NCBI GenBank assembly: GCA_028379895.1
Contig: JAOEKQ010000008.1
Span: 1 to 64,000 of the forward strand
DNA length: 64,000 bases
Source of the DNA: Burkholderiales bacterium
GTDB lineage: Bacteria; Pseudomonadota; Gammaproteobacteria; Burkholderiales; Eutrophovitaceae
Direction of reading: 5' to 3'
Part shown: one piece after another, positions 26,584 to 36,005 of the stretch
Numbering within the stretch: position 1 is the stretch's first letter
Layout: the number at the start of each line of letters is the position of its first letter
Notes under the pieces: model-generated
The model's input: the letters and a program-made list of their open reading frames with translations, nothing else
What the model was told of the DNA's origin: nothing
The model's database searches: none
Made by a program: the position numbers and the translations under genes

Positions 26584-27400
26584 TCCGATTTTTTTGTTGC
26601 TCGGATGTCTCGATTTTTGCTGAGGCTCGAAGTGTCGAAATTAGCTTATTCCGCGTTTGAGTAATCAGATCTTTCCGAATTTGATCTGAAAGTTCATCAT
26701 AAGATGGCAAAGACGCTCCCCTAACATTTATTAGTTTAATAACGTGATATTCAAAGCTAGACCGAATTGGTTCTTCGTTAAGTTGATTCTTATTCATAGA
26801 AATCATCGCCTCTGAAAAATCCTTCACAAAATGCTCTGAAGCTGCCCAATCAATTTGGCCGCTTATATTTTTTGTACTTGTATCAATAGAAAAGTCTGAC
26901 GCCAGTGATCCAAAAGTGTCACCAGTTTTGATTATCGAGATTAGGCGGCTCGCAGTCGCCTCGTTCTCAACAAGAATATGACGAGCAAGGGATTCCTTCA
27001 CCTCCTCACGAGCTGATTTAAGTTTACTGTAGGAGATTTGTTTGGCCTCTTCAGCAGGCTTACTCGCCTGAAGAATTTTGCCGAACAACGCGTCCAGCAA
27101 AAGCTCTTCTTTAGTCGCCTATAGCTGTTAAATGACATCTGGATCCTTGTCTAACTTACGTCGAGTTGCTTCTTGCGCTAGGACCACCCTTGTTATCATG
27201 ACGTCAAGAAGATTTGCTTCAAACGCAGGAGTGTCAGATTGACCTTGACTTGCCTGGGTAGAAATCAGCATTTCGAATTTTGTTCTCGATATCTCGACAC
27301 CATTTACAATAGCAATAATTTCATTGTTTGCATTTGCTAAAGATAGATGCAGTGCGCCAACTAAAAATGCCATGCTCAAAACACATCGATAAACATTCAT
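26564..27400 (-). pseudogene. Parvulin-type peptidyl-prolyl isomerase interrupted by two in-frame stops
   Basis: Residues 1-90 (27400-27131) have a signal peptide ending at LANA and a SurA_N-like segment NGVEISRTKFEMLI. The frame then meets TAA (27130-27128), two sense codons, and TAG (27121-27119). In the same frame it reopens as ATKEELLLDALFGKIL and continues with the isomerase domain (ARHILVENEATA, GDTFGSLASDFS) to 26564. No base needs inserting or deleting; removing the two stops gives a normal parvulin of about 278 residues. A TTG at 27100 could start the second half, but that product would lack the signal peptide. The position beside bolA and yciB is usual for this foldase. Sequencing error is possible. 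Confidence 0.8.
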
Positions 27401-27449
27401 ACTTTCTAGTGGTTAACTTGATGAGTAAGAGAGGACTTATCTGGGGAAA

Positions 27450-27713
27450 TTATTCCTCTGGAGCGAATGCGTGAATTGACAGTGCGTGTATTGCGCCTGG
27501 CATAAGGTCTGATAGACATTCGTAAATTATTCTATGACGCTGAATCGTAGATTTTCCTGAGAAAGCATCCGAAACAATTGATAATTCATAATGTCCACCG
27601 CCCGTTTCCTTGACGCCAGCGTGTCCTGCATGGGATGCTGAATCATCAAAGATGTCGATCGAAATTGGATGAATTCTAGCGAGTCGGTTTTTCATCTGAT
27701 CTATCGTGGTCAT
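27450..27713 (-). CDS. bolA: BolA family protein
   Basis: An 87-residue BolA-like protein. Members work with monothiol glutaredoxins in iron-sulfur cluster trafficking and affect cell shape under stress. The core ETGGGHYELSIVSDAFSGKS and the conserved basic RHRIIYECL are present, and the His near residue 65 is the usual cluster-ligand position. It lies between yciB (42 bases upstream) and the disrupted parvulin, the common betaproteobacterial order. Confidence 0.92.
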   Translation of the reverse strand: MTTIDQMKNRLARIHPISIDIFDDSASHAGHAGVKETGGGHYELSIVSDAFSGKSTIQRHRIIYECLSDLMPGAIHALSIHAFAPEE

Positions 27714-27755
27714 TAAAATGGAACCCTCGAATTAGTTTGGACTATCGATTTGTAT

Positions 27756-28295
27756 CTATTCCTCTTCTTGAGGAGTGATATGTTTCGCCAGAAAAAATGC
27801 TTGTCCTAAGGCGAATATAAGCAATAGCCCCATTCCTCCGAAAAGTTTGAAGTTTACCCACATATCAAGATCGAAATTGAAGGCTACATAAAGATTGAGA
27901 CAGCCCATAAATAGAAAGAAACCCGCCCAACTTAAATTTAAGTTGTTCCAAAGCGGGTCTGCCATTTCCATTTTAGATCCCATCATTGCTTTGATTAAAT
28001 TCTTTTTAAAAATCATGTTAGACAAGAGCAGTACGATTGCGAACACCCAGTATAGTGCTGTTGGTTTCCATTTGATGAATGTTTCATCCTGCAAGGCTAG
28101 GGTAGCACCTCCAAGGATGATGATAACTCCTAGGTTTATCATCATCATTTTTTCGATTTTCTTGTTTCGCACCCAGGACCAGCCCGCTTGAGCGATTGTG
28201 GCTACTATTGCAGCAGCGGTGGCAGCCATAATGCCGTAAGTCTTAAATACAAAGAAGAAAATAATAATTGGGAATATTTCAAAGAAGAATTTCAC
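27756..28295 (-). CDS. yciB: Inner membrane-spanning protein YciB (septation protein A family)
   Basis: A 179-residue integral membrane protein with five hydrophobic segments. It starts MKFFFEIFPIIIFFFVFKTYG, contains the family stretch KWKPTALYWVFA near residue 75 and DPLWNNLNLSWAGFF near 117, and ends with the charged HITPQEEE tail. The family is linked to cell-envelope maintenance and septation; the mechanism is not established. It is first in yciB-bolA-parvulin. Confidence 0.93.
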   Translation of the reverse strand: MKFFFEIFPIIIFFFVFKTYGIMAATAAAIVATIAQAGWSWVRNKKIEKMMMINLGVIIILGGATLALQDETFIKWKPTALYWVFAIVLLLSNMIFKKNLIKAMMGSKMEMADPLWNNLNLSWAGFFLFMGCLNLYVAFNFDLDMWVNFKLFGGMGLLLIFALGQAFFLAKHITPQEEE

Positions 28296-28457
28296 GATTA
28301 AGTACCGATGCGTCTGAATAATTTCATACTGCTCATTCTAATCTAATCAAGAAAGATGTTCATCGTGAGAATGGGTTTCTGAATTGCGAAGGTTAGGTTA
28401 GCGTATCATTTTATTTTAACGGATATTGTTTTTAATACTTGATAGGAGCCTATACGA

Positions 28458-28892
28458 ATGTCGCAAAATTCATTGGTTAAGTTAGTAAACTATAAAGATG
28501 CAACATCAGAAGTGAAGGAAATATTTGATGACATTATGGAGACACGTCAATCCGAATACGTTAATCATATTTGGAGGGCGTTAGCATCTCATCCCCCGCT
28601 GTTGAAGCAGTTTTGGACGCAGATGAAGGAAGTTATGATTAAGCCATCTAGATTAGATCCTTTAACGAAGGAGTTAATTTATCTTGCAGTGAGTATCACC
28701 AATAGTTGTACTTACTGTATTAACAGTCATACTGCAGGCGCTAGGAAAAAGGGGCTTGATGATGAAGTACTTGGAGAGTTGAACTCAATTGTTGCTTTGG
28801 CAAATGCTGGTAATAAATTAACTGAAGGTTACCAAATTCCCGTCGATGAAATGTTTCAGGCGGAGATGTCTTTTAATTGGGAAGGGAAATAG
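28458..28892 (+). CDS. Carboxymuconolactone decarboxylase / AhpD-like protein
   Basis: A 144-residue helical protein of the AhpD-like fold. The redox motif SCTYCINSH gives Cys84, Cys87 and His91, the CxxCxxxH arrangement of alkylhydroperoxidase-like proteins, so a thiol-based peroxidase or disulfide reductase role is more likely than lactone decarboxylation. A LAVSITNSC helix precedes it. The gene precedes a nitroreductase in the same direction by 58 bases and they may be co-expressed. The substrate is unknown. Confidence 0.82.
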   Translation: MSQNSLVKLVNYKDATSEVKEIFDDIMETRQSEYVNHIWRALASHPPLLKQFWTQMKEVMIKPSRLDPLTKELIYLAVSITNSCTYCINSHTAGARKKGLDDEVLGELNSIVALANAGNKLTEGYQIPVDEMFQAEMSFNWEGK

Positions 28893-28950
28893 GCAGAAAT
28901 ATCCAGTAAGTCAGCGGGTCATAATAGTTGAGTATTTTTAGGAGCATTAC

Positions 28951-29613
28951 ATGAATGTGAAAACATCTCTAGACGATAGATTTAGTTGTCGTAAATTTAA
29001 AGTTGAATCCTTAGAAGACGCATTAATCAAGAACCTTTTGCGGGGCGCTCAAAAGACGGCATCGTGGTGTAACACACAACCCTGGGCTCTAGATATCGTA
29101 TCTGGGGTTGCTCTCGATGCCCTTAGCGATTCGTTAGTTGAATGTGCGCGACGTGGGGATGCCCCAAATCCAGATATTGATTTTCCTGAAGAATATGTGG
29201 GGGTGTTCAAAGACCGCCGAAAAGTTTGTGGTTTGCAGCTATATGAGGCCGTTGGAATTCAGAGAGGTGACGTTGAGAAAACCCAAGAGCAGCTACTTGA
29301 AAATTTTCGATTTTTCGGAGCACCCCATGTGGTCTTTATATCGACTCCTATTGATCTTGGGCTTTATGGAGCACTAGATTGTGGGCTTTACATATCTTCG
29401 TTTATGTTGCTCGCTCAAGAATCAGGCATTCATACAATTGCGCAGGCAGCTGTTGCAAGTTACCCCGATATAGTTCGCCAACATCTCTCGATTGAGTCGA
29501 GTCGTAATCTTCTGTGTGGTATCAGTTTTGGGTATGGGGATGATTCGCATCCGGTTAACTCATATCGGACGGAGCGAGAAGAAATAGAAAATGTTGCCAA
29601 TTTTTACAGTTAA
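28951..29613 (+). CDS. Nitroreductase family protein
   Basis: A 220-residue FMN-binding oxidoreductase. The N terminus RFSCRKFKVESL is the FMN phosphate-binding RxSxRxF segment of the family, followed by KTASWCNTQPWALDIV and, near the C terminus, LCGISFGYGDDSHPVN. GLYGALDCGLYISSFMLLAQESGI matches the conserved dimer-interface helix. AGGAG lies before ATG 28951. The proteins reduce nitro groups, quinones or enones with NAD(P)H; the physiological substrate cannot be given. Confidence 0.87.
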   Translation: MNVKTSLDDRFSCRKFKVESLEDALIKNLLRGAQKTASWCNTQPWALDIVSGVALDALSDSLVECARRGDAPNPDIDFPEEYVGVFKDRRKVCGLQLYEAVGIQRGDVEKTQEQLLENFRFFGAPHVVFISTPIDLGLYGALDCGLYISSFMLLAQESGIHTIAQAAVASYPDIVRQHLSIESSRNLLCGISFGYGDDSHPVNSYRTEREEIENVANFYS

Positions 29614-29634
29614 ACTAAAAATTCGGCCTAAAAA

Positions 29635-30342
29635 CTAGGAATTTAGCTGAATTACCAGATCATTAAAATCGTCAGCGACGAAATCATGGTGAGGGGAGGG
29701 TGTTTTGTTCGGGGGTTCCTCATGACCCCATTCGTTAGGACGTCGGATAAACGCCGTTTTAAAGCCGCATTTTTTTGCGGCATCCAAATCAAAATTATGA
29801 GAAGCCACCATACAACACTGTTCTGGAGCTAGCTGTAGATAGCTCGCGCAAGTTAAATAGACTTCTGGAAGTACTTTATATTTATCAATTCCCTCACAGG
29901 AAATGACCGCATCCCAGGATAAGCCGTTCTTACGCGCTGTATCGATAATTGCGCGGTAGGATAGAAGCGTAAATGATACGCATAAAAACCGTTGCTTTAG
30001 CTTCGTTAGTGCCGCTGGAAAGTCAGGCCAGCAGTCTAGTGAGTGAAGAGCCTCCCAAGCTATTGATTTTTTATCACTGCTTGTGAATTTATCGAAGTTT
30101 AATTCGGTTACTAGATCCTCTAATACCTCAGCATGTACGTCATCGAAATTTTTGGTCGCTGGTGAATGCTCGCCGTGATTGAGCATTTTCTGTAATGTAC
30201 GTCTTCGGTATTCGTTACTCAACGAGGCCCAGTCATGCTGAATGCCATAATTATCTCCGACTTGTTGGAAGGCTTTTTTGAAGCCTGTATGCCAGTCCAA
30301 AATGGTCCCTCCAGTATCAAATGTGAGCGCTCTAATTGTCAT
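29635..30342 (-). CDS. HAD hydrolase, type II haloacid dehalogenase-like
   Basis: A 235-residue haloacid-dehalogenase-superfamily protein. Motif I is FDTGGTILDW with nucleophile Asp9; the second Asp of phosphatases is replaced by Gly, as in 2-haloacid dehalogenases. A helical cap follows, motif II is VSFTLLSYR, where a Ser/Thr is expected, motif III includes Lys in GIDKYKVLPEVY, and motif IV lies in MVASHNFDLDAAKKCGFKTAF. Dehalogenation or phosphatase activity are both possible. It stands alone and converges on the nitroreductase gene. Confidence 0.8.
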   Translation of the reverse strand: MTIRALTFDTGGTILDWHTGFKKAFQQVGDNYGIQHDWASLSNEYRRRTLQKMLNHGEHSPATKNFDDVHAEVLEDLVTELNFDKFTSSDKKSIAWEALHSLDCWPDFPAALTKLKQRFLCVSFTLLSYRAIIDTARKNGLSWDAVISCEGIDKYKVLPEVYLTCASYLQLAPEQCCMVASHNFDLDAAKKCGFKTAFIRRPNEWGHEEPPNKTPSPHHDFVADDFNDLVIQLNS

Positions 30343-30432
30343 AACGACTTATGTTTTACTTCTTTGAGAAAAATATATATGGAGCGAGTATACATATACA
30401 ACTGATGTTTTTATTTGTTTTAATATTTCTAG

Positions 30433-30873
30433 TCAGGATAAATAATTGTGCGAAGTTAAAAAACTTTCTAGCGTAACTATTGAGAAGGACATTTGTGCGC
30501 CTTTCAATTTTCGTCTATTTTTACGTTTCAATAGATGAAGATCTTTTGAGATGAGGTGACTTATATCGTGTTGGTTAGATAGATTGAGAAACTTTATGTC
30601 ATCAGGATCTCGGCACCAAAACTCAGGCGTCTCGGTAGTTTTTGTCTCCACAAGAGTGCATAGAGCCAATACCTCTTTGTCTATAGTCGGCTTGTCAGCT
30701 GCTAGTCCTAAGAACCGATCATAGGAAAGAACAGTAGATAACTCGTTTAGACATAATTCGTCGATCAATATTTCTATACTCTTAGCACTGTGTAAGACCT
30801 GAAGTGGTCTGACGCGAAGATCGTTAAAATAAATCCAGTCGAGCCAAATATTCGTATCTAAGACTATTTTCAT
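30433..30873 (-). CDS. PIN-domain protein, orphan
   Basis: A 146-residue PIN-fold protein of the type annotated as putative toxin component. It starts MKIVLDTNIWLDW with Asp6 as first metal ligand; further acidic residues lie in ELCLNELSTVL and CRDPDDIKFL. PIN proteins are metal-dependent ribonucleases. No small antitoxin gene is adjacent: the upstream neighbour, five bases away, is the pseudouridine synthase. It may therefore be a housekeeping RNA-processing protein instead of a toxin; which one is unknown. Confidence 0.8.
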   Translation of the reverse strand: MKIVLDTNIWLDWIYFNDLRVRPLQVLHSAKSIEILIDELCLNELSTVLSYDRFLGLAADKPTIDKEVLALCTLVETKTTETPEFWCRDPDDIKFLNLSNQHDISHLISKDLHLLKRKNRRKLKGAQMSFSIVTLESFLTSHNYLS

Positions 30874-30878
30874 CGAGC

Positions 30879-31682
30879 TTAGAAAAGCTCTTTATCGCCG
30901 AGATAGCGCCACTGTCCGATGGGTAACTTCGACAGTTTTACCTGTCCAATTCGCACTCGTTTTAATCCAGCCACCCGCAGGCCGACTAATTCGCACATTC
31001 TACGTATTTGTCTTTTTTTTCCTTCCCTCAGTACAAAGCGAAGTTGATCTTCATTAATCCAAGAGACTTTTGCAGGTTTTAGCGCTTTTCCGTCGAGTTC
31101 TAATCCATGATGAAGTAATTCCATACCGTGTTCAATCATTGTTCCGTTCACTCGAACGAGATATTCCTTTTCAACCTCAGAGTCTTGACCAATGAGCTTT
31201 TTGGCTATCCGACCGTCTTGCGTTAGAACAAGGAGTCCAGTTGAATCGATATCTAGTCGCCCAGCGGGAGCTAGTCCCTTTAAATGTTGCCTGATAAATG
31301 TTTTCCTCGATTTGTCATCAGAAAATTGATTATCAGGTTTTACCAGTTTTATCGCAGGTTTATAGTCTTCCTCCGCTTGGCCTGATACGTACCCAATGGG
31401 TTTGTTGATCAATATCGTTACTTTATTAACCCCAAGTCCCCGTTGGGTTAGCGTTATTTTTGCGTTATTTGGTGCGCGGGTACCGAGCTCTTCTACTCTG
31501 CTACCATTGACTAATACCCACCCTTTCGCGATGTAATCATCAGCCTCTCTTCGGGAGCACATACCCCGTTCCGACATTAATTTTGAGATACGAATCATTG
31601 CGGTCGGTTCGGGCATGGTGTGAGTTCGTGACGATTTTTTTTTATTGTTACCTACGTTCGACTTGAGAACCAATCGAGTCAT
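30879..31682 (-). CDS. 23S rRNA pseudouridine synthase, RsuA/RluF-like
   Basis: An RsuA-family synthase of 267 residues. An S4 RNA-binding domain spans about 30-75 (RISKLMSERGMCSRREAD). The catalytic motif GRLDIDSTGLLVLT gives Asp144, and KKRQIRRMCELVGLRV is at about 218. The C-terminal LPIGQWRYLGDKEL resembles E. coli RluF more than RluB, which would target the U2604 region, but this is a weak call. Starts at MPEPTAMIRI (about residue 23) are also possible because the first 22 residues are basic and unconserved. Confidence 0.83.
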   Translation of the reverse strand: MTRLVLKSNVGNNKKKSSRTHTMPEPTAMIRISKLMSERGMCSRREADDYIAKGWVLVNGSRVEELGTRAPNNAKITLTQRGLGVNKVTILINKPIGYVSGQAEEDYKPAIKLVKPDNQFSDDKSRKTFIRQHLKGLAPAGRLDIDSTGLLVLTQDGRIAKKLIGQDSEVEKEYLVRVNGTMIEHGMELLHHGLELDGKALKPAKVSWINEDQLRFVLREGKKRQIRRMCELVGLRVAGLKRVRIGQVKLSKLPIGQWRYLGDKELF

Positions 31683-31690
31683 GGCTTTGA

Positions 31691-34393
31691 CTATGCCGCC
31701 TCAAGTAATTCTCTTAACACGTAAGGCAGTATGCCTCCGTGTTTGAAGTAATCTACTTCGATAGAGGTATCGATTCTTGAGAGCAGGGAAACTTTTCTTT
31801 GTTTTCCGTTTTTGGTGGTAATCACTAACGTCATATCTTGTTGGGGCTTGAGTTTATCCATACCCAAAATTTCAAACGTTTCTTGCCCCGTAATCTCAAG
31901 CGTCTCAACGGTGTCATTCCCTTTAAATTGAAGTGGTAGGACACCCATGCCAACCAGGTTCGACCGATGTATACGCTCAAAGCTTTTCGCAATAACCGCA
32001 CGAACACCTAAGAGCTGGGTTCCTTTGGCCGCCCAATCTCGTGAGGAGCCAGTACCGTATTCTTCACCCCCAAAGACTACTGTGGGTATCTTTGACTTCT
32101 GATAAGTCATCGCTGCGTCATATATCGACATCTGGTTTCCAGAGGGCTGAAGCAGAGTATAGCCACCTTCAACGCGGGCTCCTTTTTTATTAAGCGGTAG
32201 CATCAAGTTTTTGATTCGTACATTAGCGAAAGTGCCTCGCATCATCACTTCATGATTACCGCGACGAGCGCCATAACTATTGAAGTCTGTTTTTTTAACT
32301 TTATTTTTTAATAAATATTGACCAGCGGGAGAGCTCTCTTTTATCGCTCCAGCAGGCGAAATATGATCTGTTGTGACCGAGTCACCAAATATTCCGAGAG
32401 CTTTAGCCCCGATAATGTCAGAAACAGCAACCGGGTTCATACCAAAAGTGCTAAAAAAAGGCGGTTCTGCGATGTAAGTAGACTTTGGCCAATCGTACAC
32501 CTCACCATCTGCGGAAGGTACCTTTTTCCATAATGGAGTAGCGTTTGCTAGATCTTTATAAAGTTTTTTGAAGGTTTTGGCATCGGTCGCATGCTTTAAG
32601 GCCTCTGTGATCTCTCGTTTGTTGGGCCATATATCCCCCAGATATATGGGCTTTCCAGTTTTGTTAAATCCTAAGGGCTCATTCATTAAATCTTTATTCA
32701 TCGTGCCGGCGATTGCATATGCAACAACGAGAGGCGGGCTTGCAAGGAAGTTTGCTCGAATATTTGGGTGTATTCTAGCTTCGAAATTACGATTTCCAGA
32801 CAACACTGCAGAGCACACCAAGTCATTATTCAATATTGCGTTATCAATTGGCTCTGCAAGCGGTCCCGCATTTCCAATACAAGTGGTACAACCATAGCCA
32901 GCGAGATAAAATCCGAGTTTTTCAAGGTAAGGAAGGAGCCCAGCCTTGGTTAGGTATTCGGTCACGACTCTAGAGCCAGGAGCGAGCGACGTTTTGATAT
33001 GTTTCTTGACGGTAAGACCTTTTTCAACCGCTTTTTTAGCTAGGATTCCTGCAGCTACCAATACGCCAGGGTTTGACGTATTCGTGCATGACGTTATCGC
33101 GGCAATCAACACATCTCCGGAGCCAATATCAATATTACTTTCTGTTTGATAACGGTTATCTAGATCATTATTTTTCTTCTCGAATCCTCCCTCGGAAACT
33201 GGTGCCGAGAATAGTTCTTTAAATTTAGTGGATACACTCCCCAACCGAATTCGATCTTGAGGACGTTTTGGTCCAGCTAATGAAGGTTCTACTTTCGAAA
33301 GGTCGAGTTCGATTACTTTACTGTATTTGATGTCTCCTTTTTTGGGCATCCCAAACATATCTTGAGCTTTGAAATACTTTTCAAACGCCGTTACTTCTTC
33401 CTCAGTACGTCCGGTGTAGCGCATAAACTCTACAGTTTTCTTGTCCACAGGAAAGAAGCCCATTGTGGCTCCGTATTCAGGTGCCATATTGGCAATAGTC
33501 GCTCTGTCAGTGACCGGTAATCCAGCCGCTCCCCCACCGAAAAACTCAACAAACTTGCCTACAACCTTTGCCTCACGAAGCAGTTCCGTGATGGTTAAAA
33601 CCAAATCTGTCGCGGTAACGCCCTGCCGTATTTTTCCCGTAAGGTTAACGCCGACAACATCCGGCGTTAAGAAATATACCGGTTGGCCTAACATGCCAGC
33701 TTCAGCTTCTATCCCGCCAACGCCCCAGCCGACTACGCCAATGCCATTGATCATGGTTGTATGAGAGTCGGTACCCACTAAAGAGTCAGGGTAATAAATT
33801 TTATTTTTCTTGTGAACGCCTCTAGCGAGGTACTCTAAGTTGACCTGATGGACAATACCAATTCCAGGAGGTACTACTTTAAATGTATCGAACGCTTGCA
33901 TACCCCACTTCATAAATTTATAACGTTCCACGTTACGTTCGAATTCAAGTTTCATGTTAGAGCCGAGCGCTGCTTTATTGCCGTAATTATCGACTTGAAC
34001 TGAGTGGTCAACCACTAAATCTACAGGCACAAGTGGTTCAATCGACTTTGGATTTTTCTTCATTGATTTCGCAACCTTGCGCATTGCGGCCAAGTCAGCA
34101 AGGAGGGGTACACCCGTGAAGTCTTGTAGCACAATTCGCGAAACGACAAATGGTATTTCATTCGTACGTTTTCCGTTCGGCTTCCATTGTGCAAGTTGCT
34201 TAATATGTTTCTCTGTTATTTTTTCTCCATCACAATTTCGCAACACTGATTCCAACACAATCCGTATCGATACAGGAAGTTTTGAAATGTCTCCCAATCC
34301 TGCTTTTTCCAAAGCTGGAAGCGAATAAAACGTACCTTTTCTGCCATTTTTTAACGAGAATTCTTTTCGCGAATTAAATAAGTTGTGTGCCAT
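31691..34393 (-). CDS. acnA: Aconitate hydratase A
   Basis: Isomerises citrate to isocitrate and, in this cluster, probably hydrates 2-methylaconitate to 2-methylisocitrate. The 900 residues match AcnA, not AcnD or Acn[16 protein letters not shown] near residue 40, [17 protein letters not shown] near 108, [11 protein letters not shown] near 145. The [4Fe-4S] cysteines are visible in ITSCTNTS near 434 and [12 protein letters not shown] near 500, and the swivelling domain has [15 protein letters not shown]. It follows prpD by 88 bases containing a perfect hairpin. Confidence 0.96.
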   Translation of the reverse strand: MAHNLFNSRKEFSLKNGRKGTFYSLPALEKAGLGDISKLPVSIRIVLESVLRNCDGEKITEKHIKQLAQWKPNGKRTNEIPFVVSRIVLQDFTGVPLLADLAAMRKVAKSMKKNPKSIEPLVPVDLVVDHSVQVDNYGNKAALGSNMKLEFERNVERYKFMKWGMQAFDTFKVVPPGIGIVHQVNLEYLARGVHKKNKIYYPDSLVGTDSHTTMINGIGVVGWGVGGIEAEAGMLGQPVYFLTPDVVGVNLTGKIRQGVTATDLVLTITELLREAKVVGKFVEFFGGGAAGLPVTDRATIANMAPEYGATMGFFPVDKKTVEFMRYTGRTEEEVTAFEKYFKAQDMFGMPKKGDIKYSKVIELDLSKVEPSLAGPKRPQDRIRLGSVSTKFKELFSAPVSEGGFEKKNNDLDNRYQTESNIDIGSGDVLIAAITSCTNTSNPGVLVAAGILAKKAVEKGLTVKKHIKTSLAPGSRVVTEYLTKAGLLPYLEKLGFYLAGYGCTTCIGNAGPLAEPIDNAILNNDLVCSAVLSGNRNFEARIHPNIRANFLASPPLVVAYAIAGTMNKDLMNEPLGFNKTGKPIYLGDIWPNKREITEALKHATDAKTFKKLYKDLANATPLWKKVPSADGEVYDWPKSTYIAEPPFFSTFGMNPVAVSDIIGAKALGIFGDSVTTDHISPAGAIKESSPAGQYLLKNKVKKTDFNSYGARRGNHEVMMRGTFANVRIKNLMLPLNKKGARVEGGYTLLQPSGNQMSIYDAAMTYQKSKIPTVVFGGEEYGTGSSRDWAAKGTQLLGVRAVIAKSFERIHRSNLVGMGVLPLQFKGNDTVETLEITGQETFEILGMDKLKPQQDMTLVITTKNGKQRKVSLLSRIDTSIEVDYFKHGGILPYVLRELLEAA

Positions 34394-34430
34394 TGGTTTG
34401 GAGCCCCTGAGTCTAGAAAATACTAATGAT

Positions 34431-34461
34431 CTATTTGGTACAAAATTTAAGTACCAAATAG
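34431..34461 (-). other. Perfect 11-bp hairpin between prpD and acnA
   Basis: CTATTTGGTAC (34431-34441) and GTACCAAATAG (34451-34461) are exact complements with a 9-base AT-rich loop. In the minus-strand transcript the hairpin lies after the prpD stop and about 38 bases before the acnA start. No T-run follows, so it is not a standard terminator. An mRNA processing or stabilising element, or a protein-binding dyad, is possible. Confidence 0.6.
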
Positions 34462-34481
34462 ACTTTAATTAAACGAGCAGC

Positions 34482-35933
34482 TTATATAACGAACATGTCC
34501 ACAAATTCATGAACAGGTGTGTCCGCTAATTTTTTGCTATTTGAACAAAGATCGAGTATAGCTTTTTGTTGCTTGACAGGAAATTTTCTAGCCAGATTTG
34601 TTTTGAATTTTTCAACCAACACGGGCATCCCCTCTTTTCTCCGAAGCTTATGTCCGATAGGGTACTCACAAATAATTTCTTTAAGCTTTTTCCCATCTTT
34701 AAATTCAATTGTTAATGCATTTGCGATAGAGCGCTTTTTGGGATCGTGATAGTCCTTCGTAAACTTTTTATCTTCGACGCATACAATTTTGTCACGAAGT
34801 TTGTCTATGCGTGGGTCAGATGCAATGCTGTCTTCATAGTCAGAGGCTGTCAGCCTGCCGTGCAAAATAGGAACTGCAACCATGTATTGGATACAGTGAT
34901 CTCTATCCGCAGGGTTATTTAGCGGACCCTTCTTATCTATGATTCGTATACAGGCTTCATGCGTTCGGATGGTAATTTTTTTAATATCTTCTGCGTTTCG
35001 CCCTTCTTTTTTGAGCAAGTCATGAATTTTCATCGCACTTTCAACTGCTGTCTGGGAGTGAAACTCTGCAGGAAACGAGATTTTAAATAATACGTTTTCC
35101 ATGACATAGCTTCCATATGCGCGTTGGAATTTAAACTCTTTACCTCCAAATAGCACATCATAAAATCCCCAAGTTTTCGCGCTAAGCACTGAGGGGTAGC
35201 CCATCTCACCAGTTTTTGCGATTAGAGCAAGCCTGACAGCTCTGCTGGTCGCATCTCCTGCTGCCCAGCTCTTACGAGATCCCGTATTGGGCGCGTGACG
35301 ATAGGTTCTAAGAGATTGCCCATCGACCCAAGCAAGTGAAACCGCATTGATTATTTCGTCTTGACTTAAACCCATCATACTTGCCACTACGGCTGTAGAT
35401 GCCACTTTTACCAACACGACATGGTCAAGACCAACCTTGTTAAAGCTATTTTCAATTGCAAGACAGCCTTGGATTTCGTGTGCTTTTATCATTGCTGTTA
35501 GCACGTCCAGCATTTTTAGAGGCTTCTTGCCTGACGATACTGCGTTCCTGGAGAGCCAATCTGCCGTAGCGAGTATGCCTCCTAAATTGTCTGAGGGATG
35601 CCCCCATTCTGCTGCGAGCCAAGTATCATTAAAATCGAGCCAGCGGATCATGGCGCCTATGTTAAAGGCGGCTTGAACTGGATCTAGTTGAAATTGAGTA
35701 CCTGGCACCTTCGCGCCGTTAGGGACTACAGTTCCAGGGACGATTGGCCCTAATAATTTGTTGCACGCCGGATATTCGAGTGCTTCTAAGCCGCAGCCCA
35801 ATGTATCCATTAAACAATATCGCGCAGTTTCATACGCTTGTTTGCTTGTTATGGTTTTTTTAGATGCGTATTTTGCGATATCGACTATAACTTTATCTGG
35901 TTTTGGTCGAATGTTTGAAATGTGTGCAGACAT
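34482..35933 (-). CDS. prpD: 2-methylcitrate dehydratase
   Basis: Dehydrates 2-methylcitrate to 2-methyl-cis-aconitate in propionate breakdown. The 483-residue length is standard. It belongs to the MmgE/PrpD family: [14 protein letters not shown] near residue 46, [21 protein letters not shown] near 95, and [20 protein letters not shown] near 210. It lies 72 bases after prpC and before acnA, which could carry out the following hydration. No prpF is present, consistent with the PrpD plus aconitase route. Confidence 0.95.
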   Translation of the reverse strand: MSAHISNIRPKPDKVIVDIAKYASKKTITSKQAYETARYCLMDTLGCGLEALEYPACNKLLGPIVPGTVVPNGAKVPGTQFQLDPVQAAFNIGAMIRWLDFNDTWLAAEWGHPSDNLGGILATADWLSRNAVSSGKKPLKMLDVLTAMIKAHEIQGCLAIENSFNKVGLDHVVLVKVASTAVVASMMGLSQDEIINAVSLAWVDGQSLRTYRHAPNTGSRKSWAAGDATSRAVRLALIAKTGEMGYPSVLSAKTWGFYDVLFGGKEFKFQRAYGSYVMENVLFKISFPAEFHSQTAVESAMKIHDLLKKEGRNAEDIKKITIRTHEACIRIIDKKGPLNNPADRDHCIQYMVAVPILHGRLTASDYEDSIASDPRIDKLRDKIVCVEDKKFTKDYHDPKKRSIANALTIEFKDGKKLKEIICEYPIGHKLRRKEGMPVLVEKFKTNLARKFPVKQQKAILDLCSNSKKLADTPVHEFVDMFVI

Positions 35934-36005
35934 GAATTAATTGTTCCTGTTTAAATTGTATTGAAATAAAAATATTCTCGGATCTAAAAGATTATGTGTA
36001 TGGAT

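Noticed and set aside
30343-30432. Antitoxin gene next to the PIN protein
   Set aside because: No plausible ORF with a ribosome-binding site in the gap; the neighbours are an HAD hydrolase and a pseudouridine synthase.
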